Source of the DNA: Planctomycetota bacterium
Lineage (GTDB): Bacteria; Planctomycetota; Phycisphaerae; WQYP01
Assembly (NCBI GenBank): GCA_021818565.1
Contig: JAKATV010000130.1
Coordinates: 1 to 5,797, forward strand
Length of the DNA stretch: 5,797 nt
Reading direction: 5' to 3'
The notes beneath the pieces were generated by a model. The model ran no database searches and had not been told where the DNA came from. It was given only the letters and a program-made list of their open reading frames with translations. Positions 1 through 5,797 of this stretch are shown one piece after another (position 1 is the first letter of the stretch; each line of letters starts with the position of its first letter). Made by a program: the position numbers and the translations under genes.

Positions 1-1
1 C

Positions 2-1126
2 GCTTTTCTAGGAGTGTTATGGGCTATTGGTCAACATGACATTAAAAAACTTCTGGCGTATCACAGTGTTGAAAATATCGGCATTATTCTGTTGGGTCTG
101 GGCTTGGCGCTGGTCGGGGAGACCTATCATCAACCGGTGTGGATTGTTCTGGGATTAGGCGGATGTCTGTTGCATGTATGGAACCACGCCTTGTTCAAAT
201 CGCTGCTGTTTTTGTCGGCCGGCAGCGTCATTCACTCCGCGCGAACCAAGGACATCGACGCTCTGGGCGGATTAGCTAAAACCATGCCCATCACAGCAGG
301 ACTTTTTCTTATCGGTGCCGTGGCGATATGTGGCTTGCCGCCGCTGAATGGATTTGTCAGTGAATGGTTCATCTATATGGGACTGCTGCATTCAATTTCC
401 ATCCTGGCTATTTTGGGCGTTGTGGCGGCCATACTGGCGATGGTCGGGGCCTTGGCGGCGGCGTGTTTTACCAAAGCCTACGGGACGGTGTTTCTTGGAA
501 CCGCGCGATCCGTCGATCACCATGGGCATGAATCCGGGCCGGCGATGTGGCTGCCCATGCTGATCTTGGCGGCCGGATGTATCGGTATCGGCGTAGGGCC
601 GGCATTTGTGGCACCGGTGCTGGAGCATGTTATCGACCACTGGATTCAACTGCCACTGCCGCCGTTGGCCAGTCTGATACCGCTGCAGATATTGGCGCTA
701 ATCAATCTGATTCTTATTGGAGCCGCGACCGCCGGATTTGTGCTCCAGAAATTTCTGCGGTCCGTGCGGACGGCACCGACATGGGCCTGCGGCTATGCCC
801 GCCCATCGAGCCGCATGCAGTACACGGCCGCGTCGCTGGCGCAAATGCTTTTGGGAATATTGCGGCCGCTGTTACGCCAGCGGCGGCACACACCGCGGAT
901 ATCCGGGGTCTTCGCGAGTTCCGGTGAATTAAATACCCATGTGGATGACCCGATGCTGCAGGATGTTCTAAGTCCGGGGTGGCAATCGATGCAGAACCTT
1001 CTGGCCAGGGGGCGGATTTTTCAACAGGGCAGTATTCAAAGCTATCTATTTTTTATGTTGCTGGCGCTATTAATACTTCTGCTTTTTGCTCTGCCGATCG
1101 CGGCGTTGTGGATGCTGTTGTTTTAA
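2..1126 (+). CDS. hyfB: Hydrogenase-4 component B-like membrane subunit (HyfB/HycC type), 5' partial
   Basis: This is the C-terminal part, about 374 residues, of an antiporter-like integral membrane subunit of the NuoL/M/N superfamily. In group 4 hydrogenases such a subunit forms part of the ion-translocating membrane arm. The frame is open through the left edge: the codons before the GTG at 14 read A-F-L-G, so that GTG is an internal Val and not a start. Residue numbers below count from it. Visible hallmarks are HDIKKLLAYHSVENIGI (8-24), a Lys in NHALFKSLLF (K62), GLPPLNGFVSEW (107-118) and a Lys in CFTKAYGTVFLG (K154). CGYARPSSRMQYTA (259-272) is characteristic of HyfB/HycC rather than of NuoL or MrpA. 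About eight or nine hydrophobic segments are present, the last at 342-370 after a long polar loop (roughly 285-340). Full HyfB proteins are near 670 residues, so nearly half is missing upstream. It probably shares an operon with the next gene. Membership of an actual hydrogenase, rather than a hydrogenase-related complex, cannot be decided here. Confidence 0.9.
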   Translation, partial: AFLGVLWAIGQHDIKKLLAYHSVENIGIILLGLGLALVGETYHQPVWIVLGLGGCLLHVWNHALFKSLLFLSAGSVIHSARTKDIDALGGLAKTMPITAGLFLIGAVAICGLPPLNGFVSEWFIYMGLLHSISILAILGVVAAILAMVGALAAACFTKAYGTVFLGTARSVDHHGHESGPAMWLPMLILAAGCIGIGVGPAFVAPVLEHVIDHWIQLPLPPLASLIPLQILALINLILIGAATAGFVLQKFLRSVRTAPTWACGYARPSSRMQYTAASLAQMLLGILRPLLRQRRHTPRISGVFASSGELNTHVDDPMLQDVLSPGWQSMQNLLARGRIFQQGSIQSYLFFMLLALLILLLFALPIAALWMLLF

Positions 1127-1150
1127 TGGAATAATCAAGGCCTGAAGAAT

Positions 1151-1155
1151 AAAGG
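1151..1155 (+). promoter_or_regulatory. Probable ribosome binding site of the hyfF-like gene
   Basis: AAAGG is the best purine-rich stretch before the ATG at 1167, with 11 bases between them. That spacing is slightly long but usable. An in-frame TGA at 1143-1145 leaves no ATG, GTG or TTG codon between it and 1167, so the start is well fixed. An out-of-frame ATG at 1159 lies only 3 bases from AAAGG, too close for normal initiation. Confidence 0.5.
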
Positions 1156-1171
1156 TTTATGTATTTATGTA
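1156..1171 (+). repeat. Perfect 8-bp tandem duplication over the hyfF-like start codon
   Basis: TTTATGTA occurs twice head to tail, so ATG is present at 1159 and again at 1167. The second ATG opens the long reading frame. The first opens a 7-codon frame ending at TGA 1180-1182, which overlaps the true start. The repeat is visible directly; any effect on translation is speculative, and a chance duplication in an AT-rich leader is the simplest reading. Confidence 0.6.
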
Positions 1172-2600
1172 TATTGCACTGATTATTCTGGGACCGCTTG
1201 CCGCTATTCTGGCGTTGACCGTTCCCTCCAATCGCTGGCGGCCCTGGCTGGTGCCGACCACGGCGGCGGTCCACGTATGTCTGGTTCTGGCCATATTGCG
1301 TGGCCACACCACGCCGGAGGCCAACGGCTGGCTGGCCATTGATCCGCCCGGGCGCGTGGTGCTGTTGCTGATCAGCGTGTTATTTCTTATTTGCTCATTT
1401 TATACGGCGGGGTATTTACGCTATCGCGCGGATCATGACAATCGCATCTTTTGTGCCTGTCTGTTGGCCTTTCTGGGGTCCATAAGTACGGTTATCTGCA
1501 CCGATAACCTCGGACTCATGTGGGTGGCAATGGAAGCCACCACGCTGGCAACGGCTCCGCTCATCTATTTCAACCATACGCCGCAATCCCTTGAGGCGAC
1601 ATGGAAATATCTTGTGATCTGTTCGGTAGGTATTGCGCTGGCGCTGCTGGGATCGTTTTTCATGGCCTACGCCGCCCTTCTCAAGGGGATGACCCCCTCT
1701 CTCGGCATTCCTGATCTGCTCCAACAGGCACCCCATCTCAACCCAATCTGGCTGAAGGTGGGATTTGTGTTTTTGCTGGTTGGCTACGGCACAAAAATGG
1801 GGCTGGCCCCCATGCATTCCTGGCTGCCCGATGCCCACGGTGAAAGCCCTGCTCCGGTTTCCGCCATGTTTTCCGGAGCGCTGATCAGCAGCGCTTTTCT
1901 AATGGTGGTACGCTCAGAAAATATCCTGCGTGCCGCCGGGGATGGGGCTTTTGCCTCCACGCTGCTGATCATGCTGGGACTGCTGTCCATGTTGGTTGCG
2001 GCGATTTTTATTGTCGGTCAAAAAGATCTCAAACGCATGTTGGCCTATTCCAGTGTGGAACACATGGGAATTCTGGCCCTGGGACTGGGGTTTGGGGGCA
2101 TCGCCCTGGTCGGAGCCATGCTGCATGTGATGAACAACGGCTTGAGCAAAGGCGCGCTGTTTTTATCAGTGGGCAATATCGACCTGGCTTACGGCGGAAA
2201 AACCACCCAAGATGTGCAGGGAGCGATGCGCCGCTTGCCCCTGTCCGGTACGGTATTCCTGCTGGGTTTTCTGGCCATCACCGGTTCACCCCCCTTTGGC
2301 CCGTTTGTCAGTGAGTTTATGATTCTTAACGGAGGGTTTGCGGCAGGCCATTACATTGTCGGAGCCGCGGTTGTCCTGCTGTTATTGATTATTTTTCTGG
2401 GTATGGGCCGCATTGTGCTCTCTGCAGTGTTGGGACGGCCCAAGTCGCCGGGGGTAAAACACGGATACCACGAAGGGTGGTTGCGCGGTGCACCAGTTCT
2501 GGTATCGCTGGTTTTAGTTTTGCTGCTGGGGCTTTATCTGCCGCCGCCGCTACTAAGCCTGTTGAACCATGCTGGAGCTTATCTGGGAATGAAACGTTAA
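1167..2600 (+). CDS. hyfF: Hydrogenase-4 component F-like membrane subunit (HyfF type)
   Basis: This complete 477-residue polytopic membrane protein belongs to the proton-translocating NuoL/M/N-like family (Proton_antipo_M domain) and is close in length to other HyfF proteins (about 480-530). It would act in the cytoplasmic membrane as an ion-pumping module of a group 4 hydrogenase or related complex. Expected charged positions are present: the Glu in WVAMEATTLATAPL (E123), the Lys in GYGTKMGLAPMHSWLPDAHG (K210), K286/K289 in GQKDLKRMLAYSSVEHMG, K328 in NGLSKGALFLS and E383 in PFGPFVSEF. ATWKYLVICSVGIALAL (144-160) is typical of HyfF. In the late helix around 397-422 the only charged residue I see is R415, where NuoL and NuoM carry Lys and Glu. 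The ATG at 1167 is the only plausible start. It lies 40 bases after the HyfB-like gene on the same strand, so co-transcription is likely. In Escherichia coli hyf, hyfC, hyfD and hyfE lie between B and F; here nothing does. No further plus-strand gene follows. Confidence 0.9.
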   Translation: MYIALIILGPLAAILALTVPSNRWRPWLVPTTAAVHVCLVLAILRGHTTPEANGWLAIDPPGRVVLLLISVLFLICSFYTAGYLRYRADHDNRIFCACLLAFLGSISTVICTDNLGLMWVAMEATTLATAPLIYFNHTPQSLEATWKYLVICSVGIALALLGSFFMAYAALLKGMTPSLGIPDLLQQAPHLNPIWLKVGFVFLLVGYGTKMGLAPMHSWLPDAHGESPAPVSAMFSGALISSAFLMVVRSENILRAAGDGAFASTLLIMLGLLSMLVAAIFIVGQKDLKRMLAYSSVEHMGILALGLGFGGIALVGAMLHVMNNGLSKGALFLSVGNIDLAYGGKTTQDVQGAMRRLPLSGTVFLLGFLAITGSPPFGPFVSEFMILNGGFAAGHYIVGAAVVLLLLIIFLGMGRIVLSAVLGRPKSPGVKHGYHEGWLRGAPVLVSLVLVLLLGLYLPPPLLSLLNHAGAYLGMKR

Positions 2601-2673
2601 AATCTCATTTGGCATCGTCCATCCCGGCACCGCCACGCCTTTTTTATACTTCTGAAGCAACCACAATTAAACC
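2601..2673. other. Convergent intergenic gap without a convincing terminator
   Basis: These 73 bases separate two convergent stop codons (TAA of the hyfF-like gene and TGA of the rhamnosidase on the other strand). A T6 tract at 2640-2645 follows a GC-rich stretch (CCCGGCACCGCCACGCC), but I could not pair that stretch into more than a very short stem. A rho-independent terminator is therefore not supported on either strand. No small gene or other site is visible. Confidence 0.6.
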
Positions 2674-5600
2674 TCAGCGCAGGCCACGCGGCGTGTAGAG
2701 CAGCCGGTAGTGCCCGGGGCGAACATGAATAGTCAGATCACCCGATGCGCGCACCATGGCCAGTACACCGTCGGCTCGAAGGGTCACAGGCCTACCATTG
2801 CATTGCACCACTTGAGCATCCGCTCCGGGCAGCGTGATGAAGGCCGAACTTGCGGGCGGAATGGTAATTTTTAAAGCCAGTTTTTTACCATGCCAGCGCC
2901 ACGCACTTTTAATAAGCCCAAATTGACTCTCATGCTCGGCGCGTACCCAAGGCAATGCCTTGACGGGGTGCGGCTTAATGAGAATGGTTCGGAATCCGGG
3001 GGATTGCCAATCGGGCCTTATTCCTGCCAGATCGTTGTACATCCAACCCAGAATATCACCATACATGATGTGGTTTAGCGATGCAGCGTCGGCCGGCTTC
3101 CAGCCCCAACCTTCCCATAACGTTGTGGCACCGCGCAGTATCCATTGGCCATAACTGGGGTAGGTTGTCTGGGTGGCGATGCGGTACGCCAGAGCGGTAT
3201 GCCCGTAGCTGCTTAAAACGCGAAATAAGCACTTGTCACCCAATATCCCAACATCCAGATGATCCTGATGCGCATGGACATCCCGCACCAGGCGTTGAAG
3301 AACCTGCGGGCGCATTGGGGCGGTGGCAATCCCATAATACAGCGGCATGGCCTCTGCCGTTTGACCGCCGTTGTTGTATACACCGCGCCCTTTATAAAAT
3401 TGCTTGTTAAAAGCCTTGCGGATAAGCGCGGCATCCATGGTAAATGTTGCGGCATCCTTGGGTTTTTGCAGGATAGCGGCAATGTGTGATAGCAGTACCG
3501 CATCATGATAAAGAATGCACGTAGAGGTAAAAGAAACCGGGGGCTTGTGTTTAGCCGATGTGGCCCAATCACCAATACCGGCATGATCGGGCAAAATATC
3601 ATGGGATGTATAGGTCATCACAAATTCAAAGTAACGCTTCAGGCCATGGTAATGCTCGCGTAAGACCCGCCCATCACCATCATAAAGATATTGATTCCAG
3701 CAGATGAATTCATAAGCGCTCTCCCAATCCGGGTCGGGGTATTTTCCGCCGTCCCAGTCCCACCCCGACGGATCGGGCATCACCACCCGCAGGGCACCAT
3801 TGGCATACTGGGTGTCATGGATATCGTTGAGCCATTTGGCATAACCCAACTGATTATTGTAAGTCATCATGCCCTGAACCGATGCCAACCATGCATCGCC
3901 GGTCCATCCGTTTTTTTCCCGAGTGGGACAATCGGTGGGGTATCCCATGAAGTTGGAGCAGTAAGCGCGGCTGGTGGCATCAACAATCGCATTCATTAGC
4001 GGGTTGGCACACCAGAATGCGACCGACCGATGAAATGCGGTGTGAATAAATTCCGCCTGAATTTTCAGAATGTCTTTTCGAGAGGAAAGCCCATTGATTT
4101 GCACATATTGAAAACCGTTGTACGCAAAATTTGGGTGATACGTGAAGGGTTTATTATTAGCTGGAATCACCGTATCCGTCTGGAACGGACCGGTGTAGGC
4201 GAATACAGAAATAGGCTTGCGGTTTACCGTGCCATTGGCGAACAGCCGTTCGCCGTAGCGCAGCACCACCGGCACACCGGGCCGCCCCTTTGCCGTAAGC
4301 GTGACCCAACCCGACATATTCTGCGGAAATTTAACCACGAACACATGCGGCTCCGGTTCGCTGACGGACACCGGGGCGAGGCGTTGCGTCACTTCACAGG
4401 GCGGCATGAGTTGCGCTGTAAGCCGACCGGTTGGAGCGGTCACGATGTTGGCATGGGCGAGGGTTGGCATTGCCTCATCCGGATGATTCCAACCCTTTAC
4501 TTTTAATGCAGCGTCATACACCTCGCCGTTGTAAATCCCATCCGCAAGTCGTGGGCCGGCGGAGGCTTGCCAAGTGGAGTTGGTGACAAGCCAAGTTGAT
4601 TGACCGCTCACCGTTCGCATCAGTAGATTCATCCGCACCCTTGGCCAGGCCCGCCAGGAGGCGTTCTGCCAACCCCACACATCGCGCTCCATCACGTTAT
4701 ACCAGCCGTTGCCCAATTCAATGGATACGACGTTGCGCCGGCCTTTCCGCAGTAGTGGGGTTATATCAAAGCTCTGGTACGGCACTGTCTTGGAGTAGTC
4801 ATACAGCGTGGAATACAGGACGCCCGGACCGACCTTATGGCCATTGACCAACACCTTCCAGTATCCTAATCCGGCAATATACATATAACCGTGCCGCAGG
4901 TTTGCCGGCACGCGAAACACCTTGCGAAAAATCGGACACGGCTCTTTTTGAATCCAACTTTTATGGGAAATCTTCTTCGGCAGCGGCAAGCCGTAATAGG
5001 CGTTATGCGGTGCGTCGTAAAACGCATTGCTGATCTTGTGCTGATAACTGATCCAACTGCCGCGCCAATCGCCGGCCTTCAGCGGCCCGGTCATCCAGCT
5101 TGCAGGCCGGCTCCATTGTGATTTCCATCCGCCGTTGCCCCAAACCCGCACCCGCCAGTAATAATGAGTGTACGGCTGGAACGCCGGGCCGTTATATTGC
5201 GGAAGAAAATCGGGATTCTCCACAACCGTGCCGGAATCCCAGATCAGATCATGCCCCTCATTAAAGTCCCTGGACGAACCGGCCACCTGTATCTGATACT
5301 CGGCTTGACCAAGCAACGTATTGCGTTGTGGCGGCGTCCATGTCAGACGCGGATGTGATTGCTGCACGCCCAGTGGATCGCGCAGCCATTGGCTACGCAG
5401 GCGGCTCGGAGCGTTGGTTATCTCTTTATGGATCGGCAACACCGGCTTGATGCGATCCATCGGAGGAATCTTGGCTAAGAGCGCGGACTGCGGCAGAGAC
5501 TGTACCGCAATTATGCCCTTGGCTCGCATTACAACATGGCCGCCGTGGACCAACTCGGCATAGTCCGGCGTAACCCTCACGTTGTACAACGTCCCGCCAA

Positions 5601-5797
5601 TCGGAATGTTCCGAATCCTTATTTTTTCATTCAGCGTGCCATTGAGGGCAATTTTGCCATCCGGGCGGATGTCGCAAATATCCTCCAGGCCGATCAGGCA
5701 TAGCAGCGGCCCCCATGTTGTATGTGGCACGCCCGAACCTTGGCCGGTGAAAAAATAATTCTCATTCCATGTGTGGGCGGCGTGCCAATTGCGCATG
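2674..5797 (-). CDS. GH78 alpha-L-rhamnosidase fused behind an MGH1/GH63-like glycosidase tail, 5' partial
   Basis: The visible part is 1,040 residues, read leftward from the right edge. GH78 enzymes release terminal alpha-L-rhamnose from plant, algal or bacterial polysaccharides and glycosides by an inverting mechanism. Approximate domains are: 1-105, the end of another (alpha/alpha)6 glycosidase and a beta tail (ENYFFTGQGSG, TWGPLLCLIGLEDI, TLYNVRV); 134-245, FN3-like (DPLGVQQSHPRLTW, YYWRVRVWG); 288-450, Bac_rhamnosid_N (YIAGLGYWKVLVNGHKVGPG, LGNGWYNV); 468-575, concanavalin-like (FPQNMSGWVTL, RYGERL, YNGFQYVQI); 583-925, the catalytic barrel; 926-1030, the C-terminal sandwich (PGFRTILIKPHP). 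Catalytic residues are intact: DCPTREKNGWTGDA gives D622, E627 and D634, and TTLWEGWG gives E895. The spacings of 5 and 7 match D567/E572/D579 of Bacillus RhaB. The frame reaches the window edge, and its first Met codon (5794-5796) is very probably internal. The N-terminus, any signal peptide and the promoter are not visible, so cellular location is unknown. GH78 is near certain; the identity of the front domain is moderately sure. Confidence 0.93.
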   Translation of the reverse strand, partial: MRNWHAAHTWNENYFFTGQGSGVPHTTWGPLLCLIGLEDICDIRPDGKIALNGTLNEKIRIRNIPIGGTLYNVRVTPDYAELVHGGHVVMRAKGIIAVQSLPQSALLAKIPPMDRIKPVLPIHKEITNAPSRLRSQWLRDPLGVQQSHPRLTWTPPQRNTLLGQAEYQIQVAGSSRDFNEGHDLIWDSGTVVENPDFLPQYNGPAFQPYTHYYWRVRVWGNGGWKSQWSRPASWMTGPLKAGDWRGSWISYQHKISNAFYDAPHNAYYGLPLPKKISHKSWIQKEPCPIFRKVFRVPANLRHGYMYIAGLGYWKVLVNGHKVGPGVLYSTLYDYSKTVPYQSFDITPLLRKGRRNVVSIELGNGWYNVMERDVWGWQNASWRAWPRVRMNLLMRTVSGQSTWLVTNSTWQASAGPRLADGIYNGEVYDAALKVKGWNHPDEAMPTLAHANIVTAPTGRLTAQLMPPCEVTQRLAPVSVSEPEPHVFVVKFPQNMSGWVTLTAKGRPGVPVVLRYGERLFANGTVNRKPISVFAYTGPFQTDTVIPANNKPFTYHPNFAYNGFQYVQINGLSSRKDILKIQAEFIHTAFHRSVAFWCANPLMNAIVDATSRAYCSNFMGYPTDCPTREKNGWTGDAWLASVQGMMTYNNQLGYAKWLNDIHDTQYANGALRVVMPDPSGWDWDGGKYPDPDWESAYEFICWNQYLYDGDGRVLREHYHGLKRYFEFVMTYTSHDILPDHAGIGDWATSAKHKPPVSFTSTCILYHDAVLLSHIAAILQKPKDAATFTMDAALIRKAFNKQFYKGRGVYNNGGQTAEAMPLYYGIATAPMRPQVLQRLVRDVHAHQDHLDVGILGDKCLFRVLSSYGHTALAYRIATQTTYPSYGQWILRGATTLWEGWGWKPADAASLNHIMYGDILGWMYNDLAGIRPDWQSPGFRTILIKPHPVKALPWVRAEHESQFGLIKSAWRWHGKKLALKITIPPASSAFITLPGADAQVVQCNGRPVTLRADGVLAMVRASGDLTIHVRPGHYRLLYTPRGLR

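Noticed and set aside
14..16. GTG at position 14 as the start codon of the first membrane protein
   Set aside because: The frame is open upstream to the window edge, and the residues before it (A-F-L-G) continue a conserved helix. The protein lacks the N-terminal half of its family, so this is a truncated gene.
547..927. 126-codon plus-strand frame overlapping the hyfB-like gene
   Set aside because: It is an alternative frame within clear HyfB coding sequence, rich in Arg and Ala as GC-rich shadow frames are, with no domain.
1416..1838. 140-codon minus-strand open frame inside the hyfF-like gene
   Set aside because: It is antisense to the most conserved part of the membrane protein and shows no family features, so it is a shadow.
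2..2600. Mrp-type sodium/proton antiporter, canonical NADH dehydrogenase (NuoL/NuoM) or DabB-like pair
   Set aside because: The motifs CGYARPSSRMQYTA in the first protein and ATWKYLVICSVG in the second point to HyfB and HyfF. No mrp, nuo or dabA neighbour is visible.
2611..2645. Rho-independent terminator ending in the T6 tract
   Set aside because: By eye, the GC-rich stretch before the T tract gives only 3-base pairings, too weak to call.
2477..2698. 73-codon plus-strand frame across the end of hyfF and the intergenic gap
   Set aside because: It overlaps both the hyfF C-terminus and the rhamnosidase 3' end, and has no recognisable features or clear ribosome binding site.
4030..4506. 158-codon plus-strand open frame opposite the rhamnosidase gene
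   Set aside because: It lies antisense to conserved GH78 domains and has no recognisable domain. Like the other shorter plus-strand frames across 2890-5563, it is a shadow of the real gene.
5458..5460. Separate start of the rhamnosidase at an internal Met (residue 113), making two genes instead of a fusion
   Set aside because: No stop interrupts the frame, and no Shine-Dalgarno-like sequence precedes this ATG or the Met at residue 90 (5527-5529).

Overview
The window holds two incomplete transcription units that converge on a 73-base gap. The left half (plus strand) carries two large membrane subunits of a group 4 hydrogenase-like or complex I-like membrane arm. The first is the C-terminal part of a HyfB/HycC-type subunit, cut by the left window edge. 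The second is a complete HyfF-type subunit starting 40 bases later. They are paralogues and share the antiporter-like signature blocks (HDIKKLLAYHSVE against KDLKRMLAYSSVE, and GLPPLNGFVSEW against GSPPFGPFVSEF). Together they would form proton- or sodium-pumping modules in the cytoplasmic membrane. The window shows no hydrogenase large or small subunit and no HyfC-, HyfE-, HyfG- or HyfI-like gene, so any such partners must lie upstream.

The right half (minus strand) is almost entirely one very long open frame that runs off the right edge. About 900 of its residues form a full family GH78 alpha-L-rhamnosidase: FN3-like domain, Bac_rhamnosid_N sandwich, concanavalin-like domain, (alpha/alpha)6 catalytic barrel and C-terminal sandwich. 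The catalytic acid motif and catalytic Glu are both intact. The first roughly 105 visible residues are not typical of GH78. They resemble the end of another (alpha/alpha)6 glycosidase of the MGH1/GH63-like type plus its C-terminal beta tail. The full protein is therefore probably a two-glycosidase fusion whose first domain lies mostly outside the window.

Organism: moderately GC-rich bacterial DNA. A Hyf-type respiratory module beside a very large plant or algal polysaccharide-degrading glycosidase would suit a fermentative or facultatively anaerobic polysaccharide degrader, for example a planctomycete, verrucomicrobium or acidobacterium. That is inference from gene content only; no taxonomic marker is present. 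The two halves face each other and need not be functionally linked. I see no tRNA, rRNA, CRISPR array, insertion sequence or integration site. The promoters of both units lie outside the window.
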